Counted from the stretch's first letter, positions 50,940 through 60,136 are shown. The stretch is DNA of 64,000 bases from CAYZJB01 sp964602985 (GCA_964602985.1 CAZRTJ010000004.1:161916-225915), one strand, 5' to 3'. Numbers and translations are program-made. Notes: generated by a model from the letters alone, not told the origin.

Positions 50940-52466
50940 ATGAACAACATGTTTAGACTTTCCGTGATTCTGGGATGGATGACTTGCCATGCGTCAGCCA
51001 GCGGACAGGTTCCGTTTGACGATGTCGGCGCGGGGTTGCGTCACATCTATTCCATGCGGTTTGATTCTGCGCGGCAAACGTTTGACCGAATGATCCGCAG
51101 CGAGCCCTCTCACCCCAAGGGATATTTCCTGAAAACGTCAGTGAGTTTTTATCAGCTGATCAGCGGTGGCCAGGGGAGCCGGCTGGAGGAGGAATTTCTG
51201 ACGGAAAGCGAGGAAGCGGTGAGGATTGCGGACGCGTATAGACAGTCGACCGGATCCGATATGGAGGCAGATTTCTACACGGGCGCCGTCTATGGAAACC
51301 TGGGGCGGTTGTATGCGGCCAAGGGGGAATGGACGAAGGGTTTCTATTACGGGCGCAAAGCCAAGTCGCTTCACGAGAGTGTCCTTCGTCGGGATTCGAC
51401 GCAGTTCGACGCGTATCTCGGAATCGGCTTGTATAACTATTACGCCGCGACCGTTCCCAAGCTCGTCGACGTCCTGGTGTCGCTGCTCGGTTTGGGGGGC
51501 AACAAGCAGGAAGGAATTCGGCAAATCCGGCTGGCCGCTCAGAAGGGCAGTCTGACCGGGATTGAGAGCAAATTCTATTTGGCCGGTGTCTACTCGGAGG
51601 AGGGGAATTACGAAGGCGCGCTTGCGTTGCTGGACGAACTCTGCGGGATGTTCCCGCGCAATCCCTATGTCCTGGCGGAGCGAGGCGTGACGAAGTATCG
51701 ACTGGAGGATTACGCCGATTCACAGCTTGATTTTGAAAAAGCCATCCGTACGGCGGAAAGCGGTTATCCGTCGGTCGTCATGACGAGCCATTATTTTCTG
51801 GGACGCATCGGCAAGATGAAGAACGACGCCGCGTTTGCGATTGCGCATTTCCGGGAAGCCTACGAGATCGGCGAGAAGCTGAATCTGTTTCGGTTCGTCG
51901 ACGGATGGGTGGTCGGCGCTTCGTACTTCCATTTGGCCGAAACGCTGGAGTTAGCGGGGAAACGGCAATTCTCGGTGCAGTTCTACGAACTGGGCAAGAA
52001 CCATCCGATGAGCAACAAAGGAATCGTCAAGGGATGCAAGGATCGGCTGTCGGCGGGTCTGTCCGAATTCGAGATCGAATACGTGCACGCAAGAAATGAC
52101 GTGCGGGCCGGCAACGGTTCGCGGTCGGACAGCGTATTGTCCAGACTGGATGCGGAGGCCGCCCTCAAGTCGGAGTGGAAAAAATTCCGCGGTCCCATTC
52201 GTTATTATCGGGGACGTGTGGCACTGGAGCAGAGGAATTTTGTGCAGGCCGCAGAGCACTTGGAGTTGGCGATTGCTGTGAAACTGGATGGGGAAGAACA
52301 TGCGTGGCTGGAGCCGCATGCCCGGTACTATCTGGGGTTGTGCAAGTCCGCGCAGAATCTTCGAGATGCGGCCCGGGCCGAGTGGAAGGCCGCGGCGGCC
52401 TTTGCTGATTATCCCGAAGACGCGAGAATACGATTTCTCTGCCAGCAGCATCTGGCGTCCAAATAG
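50940..52466 (+). CDS. Exported TPR-repeat protein of unknown function
   Basis: 508 aa. MFRLSVILGWMTCHASASGQ is a signal peptide. TPR-like helical pairs run through the protein: LRHIYSMRFDSARQTFDRMI, YGNLGRLYAAKGEWTKGFYY, SKFYLAGVYSEEGNYEGALA, AHFREAYEIGEKLNLF and VALEQRNFVQAAEHLELAIA. GLYNYYAATVPKLVDVLVSL is a hydrophobic insert that may be buried or membrane-associated. Likely a periplasmic scaffold. 12 bp upstream of the outer-membrane-like protein, probably in one operon. Confidence 0.82.
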   Translation: MNNMFRLSVILGWMTCHASASGQVPFDDVGAGLRHIYSMRFDSARQTFDRMIRSEPSHPKGYFLKTSVSFYQLISGGQGSRLEEEFLTESEEAVRIADAYRQSTGSDMEADFYTGAVYGNLGRLYAAKGEWTKGFYYGRKAKSLHESVLRRDSTQFDAYLGIGLYNYYAATVPKLVDVLVSLLGLGGNKQEGIRQIRLAAQKGSLTGIESKFYLAGVYSEEGNYEGALALLDELCGMFPRNPYVLAERGVTKYRLEDYADSQLDFEKAIRTAESGYPSVVMTSHYFLGRIGKMKNDAAFAIAHFREAYEIGEKLNLFRFVDGWVVGASYFHLAETLELAGKRQFSVQFYELGKNHPMSNKGIVKGCKDRLSAGLSEFEIEYVHARNDVRAGNGSRSDSVLSRLDAEAALKSEWKKFRGPIRYYRGRVALEQRNFVQAAEHLELAIAVKLDGEEHAWLEPHARYYLGLCKSAQNLRDAARAEWKAAAAFADYPEDARIRFLCQQHLASK

Positions 52467-52478
52467 AAAGGGTTCTTT

Positions 52479-53333
52479 ATGAGAATAGCAGTGGCGCTTG
52501 CTTCTCTCCTTGTCGCCGCATCCTGTGCCGCACAAATCAAGGGAGAGCTGAGGGTTGCGGATTCGAACGAAGTTCAGGTGGTCGAGTTGAACGACGGCAC
52601 ATCCTTACGAGGGCGTATCGTGGATGTCCGGGAGACGACCGTCCAGTTTGAAAGCAAGATGGGTGAGGTTGAGCTTTTGATCGCGGACATCGTCGCGGTG
52701 CGGACGGTTATGAAAAGCAGTATTCGCGAAGGTCAGATTTGGTTTGAGAATCCGCACGCGACGAGACTGCTCATCAGTCCGACGGCGTACACGTTGAAAA
52801 GCGGCGAGGGGTACTTTCAGTCAACCTATATCTTTTTTGCCGGCGGAGCTGTTGGGATGACCGACAATATTAGTCTGGCGGCAGGCTTGTCGCTCTTTCC
52901 TGGCGCAGAAAACCAGTTGTTTTATATCGCGCCGAAGGTAGGCTTGCCCATCAGCGACAAAGTCCAACTGGCGTTCGGCGGAGCGTGGATGAGCGTGACG
53001 GGTGCATCCAGTTCCTTCGGGAGTCTGTATGGTGTAGTCACCGTGGGGAGCCGGGACCAGAACTTCACTGTCGGCGTGAATCAGGGTTTTGGTGACGGCG
53101 AATTTGCCGACGCTCCGGTTTGTGTGCTCGGTTATCAAGGTCGATTCACCCGCCGCGTCGCCCTCGTGTCCGAGAATTACTGGGCGCCCAAGGAAGAAAA
53201 CGGTATCCTGTCATTCGGTTTTCGTTTCTTCAACGAGTCCCTGGCGGCGGATCTGGGGTTCTGGCGCCCTATTGATGCAGAGTTCGAGGGGTTTCCGTTT
53301 ATTCCGTACGTGGATTTTGTGGTGACGTTCTGA
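52479..53333 (+). CDS. Exported beta-rich (outer-membrane-like) protein
   Basis: 284 aa. MRIAVALASLLVAASCAAQI is a signal peptide with a borderline lipobox (AASC). Residues about 25-75 (NDGTSLRGRIVDVRETTVQF) form an SH3-like/LSm-like strand pattern often seen as an N-terminal unit; about 90-284 is an amphipathic beta pattern ending in VDFVVTF with terminal Phe, typical of an outer-membrane barrel. Preceded by AGAAAGGG. Function unknown. Confidence 0.75.
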   Translation: MRIAVALASLLVAASCAAQIKGELRVADSNEVQVVELNDGTSLRGRIVDVRETTVQFESKMGEVELLIADIVAVRTVMKSSIREGQIWFENPHATRLLISPTAYTLKSGEGYFQSTYIFFAGGAVGMTDNISLAAGLSLFPGAENQLFYIAPKVGLPISDKVQLAFGGAWMSVTGASSSFGSLYGVVTVGSRDQNFTVGVNQGFGDGEFADAPVCVLGYQGRFTRRVALVSENYWAPKEENGILSFGFRFFNESLAADLGFWRPIDAEFEGFPFIPYVDFVVTF

Positions 53334-53340
53334 TCGGGAA

Positions 53341-54300
53341 GGAATGCCCTGCGAGAAGATTTCTCACCGCCATACGGCGGTTCGAAATGATTTGGCCTTG
53401 AGTTGCATGGACGAGCGTCATGCGAGAGCACGAACCGTATTCCATCGTCATTTCGAAGGAGCGAAGCGACTGAGAAATCTTCAGCCCACGAGGGAATGCC
53501 CTGCGAGAAGATTTCTCACCGCCATGCGGCGGTTCATAATGCCGTGGCCTTGAGTTGCATGGGCGAGCGTCATGCTTGAGCACGAACCGTTCTACATCGT
53601 CATTTCGAAGGACCGATTGAGAAATCTTCAGCCCACGAAGGAATGCCCTGCGCGAAGATTTCTCACCGCCATACGGCGGTTCGAAATGACTTGGCGTTGA
53701 GTGCATGGACGAGCGTCATGCGAGAGCACGAACCGTATTCCATCGTCATTTCGAAGGAGCGAAGCGACTGAGAAATCTTCAGCCCACGAGGGAATGCCCT
53801 GCGAGAAGATTTCTCACCGCCATGCGGCGGTTCGAAATGACTTGGCCTTGAGTTGCATGGGCGAGCGTCATGCGAGAGCACGAACCGTATTCCATCGTCA
53901 TTTCGAAGGAGCGAAGNNNNNNNNNNNNNNNNNNNNNNNNNNNNNNNNNNNNNNNNNNNNNNNNNNNNNNNNNNNNNNNNNNNNNNNNNNNNNNNNNNNN
54001 NNNNNNNNNNNNNNNNCGAGCGTCATGCGAGAGCACGAACCGTATTCCATCGTCATTTCGAAGGAGCGAAGCGACTGAGAAATCTTCAGCCCACGAGGGA
54101 ATGCCCTGCGAGAAGATTTCTCACCGCCATGCGGCGGTTCATAATGCCGTGGCCTTGAGTTGCATGGGCGAGCGTCATGCTTGAGCACGAACCGTTCTAC
54201 ATCGTCATTTCGAAGGAGCGAAGCGACTGAGAAATCTTCAGCCCACGAAGGAATGCCCTGCGAGAAGATTTCTCACCGCCATACGGCGGTTCGAAAGGAC
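53341..54300. repeat. Tandem array of about 150-bp palindromic repeats (with assembly gap)
   Basis: Units begin with GGAATGCCCTGCG at 53341, 53493, 53640, 53791, 54098 and 54250 (periods 152, 147, 151, gap, 152); at least one more must lie in or next to the N run. Each unit holds an inverted repeat: TCATTTCGAA...TGAGAAATCTTC against GAAGATTTCTCA...TTCGAAATGA, with GAGCGAAGCGAC on one side and ACCGCCATACGGCGGT on the other, plus a spacer of about 55 bp containing TTGCATGG[AG]CGAGCGTCATG. Copies alternate in small variants, for example CATGCGAGAG versus CATGCTTGAG. All frames give only repetitive spurious peptides. The array sits between convergent genes (53333 and 54329). Similar intergenic repeats are, from memory, common in Bacteroidota/Chlorobiota-type genomes. 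No spacers of CRISPR type. Confidence 0.93.
53917..54016. other. Assembly gap of 100 N
   Basis: Exactly 100 N, a standard unknown-length scaffold gap. It lies inside a near-identical tandem repeat, so the number of repeat units is unresolved. Confidence 1.
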
Positions 54301-54328
54301 GTTGGAAGAGTCATGAGATCTGGTGTGA

Positions 54329-54949
54329 CTAATTCAATCCCTCCCGAAACGCTTTGGAAATGGCTTCGCCTTTCGAGTGTACTTCCAGCTTGCGATAGAT
54401 ATTCCGAATGTGAAATTTCACCGTGTTGATGTCGACGAACAAATCCCCGGCGATCATTTTGTAGCTGTTTCCGGCGCAGAGTTTCTTTAATACCTCGTGT
54501 TCCCGCGCACTCAGGGGCTCTGCGGAACCCGTCTTGTGGAAGGAATGGATCACGCGCCGCGCGATGTCCATGCTCATCGGCGCGCCTCCCTTCATGATCT
54601 CGCGAATGGCTTCGATCAACCTGGTGGATTCGGTATTCTTCTTCAGGTATCCGGACGCGCCTGCGCACAGAGAGTCAAATACATCTTCATCATTGTCGCT
54701 GACGGTCAGCATCAGGATCTCCGTCTGGCTCACATCCTGTTTGATCCGGCGTACGCCCTCGATTCCGCTCATGCCCGGCAGGTGAATATCCATCAGAATG
54801 ACATCGGGCTTCTGCGTTTTCACGACTTTCAAGGCTGATTCGCAATCGGGGAAGGTGCTCACGCATTCCAATCCCGCACTGGACCGAATCAGCAGCGCCA
54901 AACCTTCGCGGATTTCCGAGTCGTCGTCGATAATGGAAACTCGAATCAT
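54329..54949 (-). CDS. NarL/LuxR-type response regulator
   Basis: 206 aa. REC domain with VSIIDDDSEIREGLALLI, phospho-Asp in VILMDIHLPGMSG and SGYLKKNTES (Lys); C-terminal LuxR HTH PLSAREHEVLKKLCAGNSYK and VDINTVKFHIRNIYRKL. The ATG overlaps the stop of the propeller kinase (ATGA at 54946), so this is the cognate pair. Downstream lies the repeat array. Confidence 0.95.
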   Translation of the reverse strand: MIRVSIIDDDSEIREGLALLIRSSAGLECVSTFPDCESALKVVKTQKPDVILMDIHLPGMSGIEGVRRIKQDVSQTEILMLTVSDNDEDVFDSLCAGASGYLKKNTESTRLIEAIREIMKGGAPMSMDIARRVIHSFHKTGSAEPLSAREHEVLKKLCAGNSYKMIAGDLFVDINTVKFHIRNIYRKLEVHSKGEAISKAFREGLN

Positions 54950-57900
54950 CGCCTGCCTCCGTTTAAATGCTCAGCGTCATTCTCAAATTCCAAAGTTACC
55001 TCCGTACCTCGATGGGGCTCAGAGGTCATGAAGAGGCGGGCCTCCATCCTGCCTGCGCGAGCCGACATGTTATGGAGGCCGTTGCCATCTGGTGTGCCCT
55101 GTGCATCGAATCCCATTCCGTCATCGGATAGCTGAACACGAATCGTCTGTTCATTCTTGACGAAGTTCAAAACCACGTTTTTGCACCGGGCATGTTTCAG
55201 AGCGTTGTGAGCCGCTTCCTTGAAAATCCTAACCAAATGTCTCATCCGGTTCATACTCAGTTTGACCCGCGACCAATCGGTTTGACCCCCCGTCATCTCA
55301 AAATGAATGCCGGTGCCGTCATAGAGTTCATCGCAGAATCGCTTGAGGTGGACGCAAACGTCGTAGAGAGAATTCTTCTCGGGGTTCAACTGCCAGATGA
55401 AATCACGCGTTTCATTATAAAGTGCGTGCGCGTTCTCGGTGATTTTGTCAAGGTATTCGCGCGGAAGCGTCGCGTCCGTTCGGAACTGATTCTTGAGAAT
55501 CGCACCATACAGAGAGATCCTCGTGATCTTGTTTCCCAATTCGTCGTGAAAGTCCTCCGCCACCCGCCGCCGAACGTCGCTCTCGGCCTCCTTCTTCGCC
55601 TGCTCGATCAGGAGTCTCTCGGCCACGGCTCGATGCTGGGCGCGACGAATGAAAAATCGGAGCGAGATGCCACTCAGGCTGACGAACACAGCCGCGTACA
55701 GCAGATACGCCCACCACGTGCGGTAGGTCGGCGGCAGGATGCGAAAGGAAAATTCCGCCGGTGATCCGATGCGACCCCACACATCGCGGCCGCGGACCCG
55801 AAAAACATAGGATCCTTCCTGAAGATTGGTGTAATCGTTTCGTGTTTCCGGGCTCCATGGACTCCAGTCCGGATCGAAACCGACGAGCTGGTACTGATAT
55901 TCGTTTCGGGACGGATCGACAAACGAAGGTAGCGCGTACTCAAATCTCAGTACGTGCTCGAAAAAGGAAGTCGTAAGTTGTGGATACGCCATTGACGACA
56001 GAGGCGATCCGGCGATCAACACCGTATCGTGTAGGATGGCGACGCGTCGGATCAGTGTGGAAGCAGGGGAAGACGCAGGATGGACGATGTTCTCACGATA
56101 CTGAATCAAACCGTCGGCTCCTCCGAGCCACACACCGTCGCCATCGGACGCAAGTGATTCCACGCGGAACGCGCCCAGTCGAACCAGTTCGGTGAGATCG
56201 GACGAGGCTGGGTCCATGACCACCACCCTCGCCTCGTTCATACGGCCCACGACGGCGACCAGTCTTCCCCTGCGGTCCTCGCACAATCGGGTGATTTGTT
56301 TTCCGAAATACCGTCTGGAAACCGGCAGGAGGGTGTCTGGTACAATGCGTCGTTCCGTGGAATCGACGCGAAACAGGCCGCGCTCTGTCCCGATCAGGAG
56401 GCCGATGGATGTCCAGAATGGCCGATTGTTCAGCATGGTGGGTAGTCCATGATCGGTCGTCACGCGACGCACGAGCGGCCGCCGCAACGTTTTGGCGGCG
56501 GATGTGTCTTCCACGCGCAAAACGCCTTGATACGACGTTCCGAGCCAAAGAACGCCCTGGGGGGTTTCTGTGATCCACTCGATGCTCTCGTCCACGCCCT
56601 CGACCCTGCCCTCGTCGATCCATCCGCGTCCCTCCTCCGTGAGTACGCCGAGTCCGTCTCCGAGTCCGACAAGAATTCGCGATGGATCATCCCGCATGCG
56701 GTGAAACGTCCACGGCGCGTAATCATTTACTCGCCGGGCTGTGCGCTCGCCGATCTCAAACGTTCCGATGTTGCTCGAGGCGAGGAGGGAGGAACCTCCT
56801 GCCAGCAGTCCCCAGCATTGCGACGACAGTCCTTCGACACGTTCGAATTGTGCTACGCGGTAGGGATGAGTACGCAAGACAAAGACCCCGCTGGAGGTGC
56901 TTGCGACGATACGTCCGCGATCCCGCGCGACTTCGTAGACGGATCCGTCCAGCCCCGTTTGCCGTCCAAAGGACGTGAACGGCGAGGGAAATTCAATCCG
57001 ACTCACTCCGTTCTCGTATGCCGCCCACAGAGAGCCTTCGGCATCGCTGAACAGCGCACGGACAGTCTGACTGAGCAGCCCGTTCGACTGATCCAGCACC
57101 GAGCGAAGGGTACCCGTACTGTCGACGATGGCGATTCCGCCACGTCGCGTCCCGATCGCAAAACTCCCGTCGGATAACGCGGCGCCGCACGACGGAGACG
57201 CGTCTTTGAAAAATCGATTCGTCACCTCGGGCGCGGGCGCGACCCGGCCATCCTGCAAAAAGTACAGACCGTCATACCCTGTGCTGACGAGCAGTCGGTC
57301 GCCGCCAACGTCTTGAACGTCGTACACCACGCGGCGCGCAAAGAAGTCGCCTCCCGAAATCAGGCGGATCGAGTCACCGACCTGTTCGACAATGCCCCGT
57401 CGGGCTTCATACGCCAACAAACGACGACCCACGCGGAAAGGAAGATAAAAGAAGGATCGACTCGTCCATGTCCTCATGCGCTGTCCGTCCCATGCAAAAA
57501 GGTAGTCGTACGTGGAAAAGTAGACGGTCGAATCCATCGCGACCACGCGCCAAACGTCTGCAAAATTGCGATGGGCCTCCGGCACAAGCGGTACGAGCGA
57601 CTGATAGGTCGGATGTCCCCGATCGTCGTACTCGAAATATCCCAATTCATTTTGGCTGCCGACATACATCCGACCGCCTGTGATCGCCACCGACCGCACA
57701 ATGTTTTCATTGGGAAGAGATAGCAGACTCCACGAGACGCCGTCATGTTCCAGCACTCCGTATCCGTTGGCGACGTAGAGGATTCCCCGCGAACTTTGGG
57801 TGACGTCCCAGTTTTGGAAATGACCGCCGTACGTTTTCGGATCGAAATTGACGATAAAGGGAACGCCCCGCTCCACCTGGGCAACCGACCCCGAAGGGTC

Positions 57901-57954
57901 GGTCATCGCCAGACATGCGATTGCGAATGCCAACGCCTGATTCAAACTCTCCAT
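54946..57954 (-). CDS. Sensor histidine kinase with seven-bladed-propeller and Y_Y_Y sensor
   Basis: 1002 aa from ATG 57952-57954 (MESLNQALAFAIACLAMT, signal peptide). A periplasmic two-component-regulator propeller spans about 30-700 (repeats such as RGILYVANGYGVLEHDGVSW, LWAAYENGVSRIEF, LWLGTSYQGVLRVE), then a Y_Y_Y domain (YQYQLVGFDPDWSPWSPETR), one TM helix (WAYLLYAAVFVSLSGISLRF) and HisKA_3 (VAEDFHDELGNKITRISLYG) with a NarX-type HATPase (LSDDGMGFD, GLHNMSARAGRM). This layout is common in FCB bacteria and often controls polymer use. An in-frame ATG 465 bp upstream (58419) is rejected because that stretch is repeat-like sequence. Confidence 0.92.
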   Translation of the reverse strand: MESLNQALAFAIACLAMTDPSGSVAQVERGVPFIVNFDPKTYGGHFQNWDVTQSSRGILYVANGYGVLEHDGVSWSLLSLPNENIVRSVAITGGRMYVGSQNELGYFEYDDRGHPTYQSLVPLVPEAHRNFADVWRVVAMDSTVYFSTYDYLFAWDGQRMRTWTSRSFFYLPFRVGRRLLAYEARRGIVEQVGDSIRLISGGDFFARRVVYDVQDVGGDRLLVSTGYDGLYFLQDGRVAPAPEVTNRFFKDASPSCGAALSDGSFAIGTRRGGIAIVDSTGTLRSVLDQSNGLLSQTVRALFSDAEGSLWAAYENGVSRIEFPSPFTSFGRQTGLDGSVYEVARDRGRIVASTSSGVFVLRTHPYRVAQFERVEGLSSQCWGLLAGGSSLLASSNIGTFEIGERTARRVNDYAPWTFHRMRDDPSRILVGLGDGLGVLTEEGRGWIDEGRVEGVDESIEWITETPQGVLWLGTSYQGVLRVEDTSAAKTLRRPLVRRVTTDHGLPTMLNNRPFWTSIGLLIGTERGLFRVDSTERRIVPDTLLPVSRRYFGKQITRLCEDRRGRLVAVVGRMNEARVVVMDPASSDLTELVRLGAFRVESLASDGDGVWLGGADGLIQYRENIVHPASSPASTLIRRVAILHDTVLIAGSPLSSMAYPQLTTSFFEHVLRFEYALPSFVDPSRNEYQYQLVGFDPDWSPWSPETRNDYTNLQEGSYVFRVRGRDVWGRIGSPAEFSFRILPPTYRTWWAYLLYAAVFVSLSGISLRFFIRRAQHRAVAERLLIEQAKKEAESDVRRRVAEDFHDELGNKITRISLYGAILKNQFRTDATLPREYLDKITENAHALYNETRDFIWQLNPEKNSLYDVCVHLKRFCDELYDGTGIHFEMTGGQTDWSRVKLSMNRMRHLVRIFKEAAHNALKHARCKNVVLNFVKNEQTIRVQLSDDGMGFDAQGTPDGNGLHNMSARAGRMEARLFMTSEPHRGTEVTLEFENDAEHLNGGRR

Positions 57955-58397
57955 CCCGCGTGTGGAGCAATATACTCCGCACGTTCCGCCAAACGCAACG
58001 CAGAATCCCCCTAACAATCCTCGAAATTTTTTCAGATCAGTCGGCTCTGCGGCGGAGTAAGCGCCAGAAAGAACCAAATGCATCCGAGACGCTTCACCTC
58101 CGACTGAAAAAAACAGCGGCTCTCCAGCGGCGTGCGGAAAAAATGCCGCTCGGAACTCGAGTGAGCGACGCGAAGAGCGCGGAAAACTGTCTGACGAGTC
58201 CCGACAGTATTTGTCCTGGTCGGGACGAGGAGTTTTTTCCGCGCCGCGGCGCGAAGGAGAGTTCAGGCATTTTTTCGCCAGCCGCCAGCGCTTTTCTTTA
58301 GCTCTTTCTTTTGCCGCGTTGGCAAAAGAAAGAGCACAGAGAAAACACGAATAAGCCACTGACAGTTCCTTTTCGGGGGTTCCAGAGAATCCCCACG
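57955..58397. repeat. Structured non-coding stretch, possibly a repeat element
   Basis: 443 bp without a credible gene. It contains an 8-bp hairpin GTCCCGAC/GTCGGGAC (58198-58205/58219-58226), a 14-bp self-complementary GC block CGCGCCGCGGCGCG (58240-58253) after a T6 tract, and a perfect 15-bp hairpin (58301-58335). Strong base-composition swings and codon use unlike neighbouring genes argue against coding. It resembles intergenic repeats that give spurious Lys/Arg-rich peptides in related genomes, which is recollection only. It must include the leader and promoter of the propeller kinase. Confidence 0.5.
58301..58335. other. Perfect 15-bp hairpin in intergenic region
   Basis: GCTCTTTCTTTTGCC (58301-58315) pairs with GGCAAAAGAAAGAGC (58321-58335) around GCGTT. 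It lies 62 bp downstream of the secreted-protein gene. Neither strand has a U-tract after the stem, so it is a poor intrinsic terminator; it could stabilise the upstream mRNA or be part of a repeat. Confidence 0.6.
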
Positions 58398-60101
58398 TCA
58401 CTTGTTCACATTCTCGCATGCGAGATCATGCGAACTCCCAACGGCATGATACTCGGTCTTTCCGTACGTGGACCCGTTATAGACCTGCTTGAAGGTCAGG
58501 TTGAAATATTTGCACGTGCCATCCTTCCGCTTGAGGGCGACAGCGGCCGGCAGGGTGCGATACAGAATTTTCTTCGTCCACGAATCGTAGACGATCGTCC
58601 ATTCCGAACCGGTGATCACGGCCCGCAGGGGCGTGCCCCAGCTCGCGTCCGTGGCGAGCGCATCCATCATCGATTTCGATAATACCGCATCCGTCAGTTT
58701 CGCGGCTGGCATCACGACGTTGGCGAGATTCTTCGAGCGATAGGCGGCTTGATACGCGCCGATTTTTTCGGTCCCGGCCGATGCGTCCAGCGAGAATGCA
58801 CCCTCCGCGACGTCTGTGAAAAAGCTTCCGCCGATGGGCTGTGCGCTGAGGACGATCTTCACGTCATGGCTCGTGGGCGAAACTCCGGCAAGAAATCCTG
58901 CAAATTTCTCGCATCCCGCCTGCTTGTTCGTCGCGGGATCCGGGAGGATTTCCATGAAAAGAAAACTTTTGTCTTCCTTCACGGCGGCCCAATCCATGCG
59001 GGACTCGTATGTGCCTTTTTCGCTTCCGTCCACATACACGGTCGCCATGACGTTGATGTCATTGGTCGCCTTGGTGAGAGTCTTGAAACTCCCTTTGAGG
59101 TACGCCATCGCGTAGATGAATTGTCCTGCCGCGAAGGTTTTGGACACGTCGGTTGCTTTTTCGGTTTTGATCGTCGGAGCGGATTTGAAAAACACAATGC
59201 GTCCGGCATTCTGTTTATGGAAATCGCTTGTGTAGATTTTGGCAAATGCCGCACCCGCGACTTTTTCCAGCGTGACGCCTGTTTCTTCGTGTAATTTCAC
59301 CGCAGCCGAGTACGACGGCAGGGTGATCACGGCCGCTTCGGACAATGCACGCGCTTCTTCCGCGTATTTGATGGCCTCCAGTTCGTTGGAGGTTTTGAGA
59401 GAGAAGGCTTTCTCCATCATTTCCGACACGACGGGCTTCAGCGTTTGCTCGAAGTACTCGGTGAATTTCGACTCGAATTCGAGGATGACCTTCGTTTCGT
59501 ACGTCCTCACGCTGGGGTGTTTGGTGGCGACCGTCTTGACCGTTTCACGCAAGTTAGGGTAATCTACCGCTCGGGCTTTTTCCAGAAATTTGGCTTCGTC
59601 GAAATTGCTGTGCGCCCACCCGGCCCCGCTGGACAGGCCTTCCGGCATCAGTTCCTTCACGGCGTAGTGTTTGTCCCGTGCCAGCGCGTCAAATTCTTCT
59701 TTGGTCATCCCGCCGCCGCCAGATTTTCCGCCCTGGGTGGTTTGGGATCCTTCGGATGCCGAGCCGACCTGAAAGGCGTACCGCGCCCGTACTTTTGTTC
59801 CGTTATTGAAATACACGCGGGTCTCATATTTTCCCGCCGCGACGCCTTTGAAACTCAGATTGCCGCTGGCCTTGCCGTCCGTGTATTTCCAGTCGCCGTA
59901 GCTGGACTCAGACGAACCGGCAGCAATCACATTGATCCAGTCTTTCGCGTTTCCGGGCAGTCCGGAAAATTCCACGACGATGGCTTCTCCCGGCGCATAC
60001 GTGTCCTTGGCCGTGCGGATCGAGACCTCTTGCGCCCCGGCGGGCCATCCGATGAGCAGAGACGCGACCGTGAAAATGAGTGAGCCGATTTTCGTTTTCA
60101 T
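58398..60101 (-). CDS. Secreted protein of unknown family with Ig-like N-terminal domain
   Basis: 567 aa from ATG 60099-60101. MKTKIGSLIFTVASLLIGWP...AGA is a signal peptide. Residues 25-110 form an Ig-like strand pattern with DTYAPGEAIVVEFSGLPGNA and GDWKYTDGKASGNLSF, of the kind found in surface proteins. A Gly-rich linker (GGKSGGGG, about 130) precedes a large mixed region without recognised domain; the last 90 residues contain paired Cys (DGTCKYF, DLACENVNK) likely forming a disulfide. A very strong SD, AGGAGGAG, is covered by the hairpin at 60105-60136. Function unknown. Confidence 0.78.
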   Translation of the reverse strand: MKTKIGSLIFTVASLLIGWPAGAQEVSIRTAKDTYAPGEAIVVEFSGLPGNAKDWINVIAAGSSESSYGDWKYTDGKASGNLSFKGVAAGKYETRVYFNNGTKVRARYAFQVGSASEGSQTTQGGKSGGGGMTKEEFDALARDKHYAVKELMPEGLSSGAGWAHSNFDEAKFLEKARAVDYPNLRETVKTVATKHPSVRTYETKVILEFESKFTEYFEQTLKPVVSEMMEKAFSLKTSNELEAIKYAEEARALSEAAVITLPSYSAAVKLHEETGVTLEKVAGAAFAKIYTSDFHKQNAGRIVFFKSAPTIKTEKATDVSKTFAAGQFIYAMAYLKGSFKTLTKATNDINVMATVYVDGSEKGTYESRMDWAAVKEDKSFLFMEILPDPATNKQAGCEKFAGFLAGVSPTSHDVKIVLSAQPIGGSFFTDVAEGAFSLDASAGTEKIGAYQAAYRSKNLANVVMPAAKLTDAVLSKSMMDALATDASWGTPLRAVITGSEWTIVYDSWTKKILYRTLPAAVALKRKDGTCKYFNLTFKQVYNGSTYGKTEYHAVGSSHDLACENVNK

Positions 60102-60104
60102 AAA

Positions 60105-60136
60105 CTCCTCCTGTAATGGGGTGGTTACAGGAGAAG
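60105..60136 (-). promoter_or_regulatory. Hairpin sequestering the Shine-Dalgarno sequence of the secreted-protein gene
   Basis: In the transcript, CTTCTCCTGTAA (60136-60125) can pair over all 12 positions (one G-U) with TTACAGGAGGAG (60116-60105) around the 8-nt loop CCACCCCA. The right arm contains the whole AGGAGGAG ribosome binding site, which lies 3 nt from the ATG. This is the geometry of a translational repressor hairpin or RNA thermometer. Confidence 0.6.

Noticed and set aside
53344..54188. Several 70-125-codon open frames across the repeat array
   Set aside because: All are repetitive translations of the repeat, some crossing the N gap.
53341..54300. CRISPR array
   Set aside because: Units are about 150 bp and nearly identical throughout, with no unique spacers and no cas genes.
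58301..58335. Hairpin as a Rho-independent terminator
   Set aside because: Strong stem but no U-tract on either strand.
57955..58419. 155-residue N-terminal extension of the propeller kinase
   Set aside because: A signal peptide starts at 57954, and the upstream sequence is hairpin-rich and Lys/Arg-biased.
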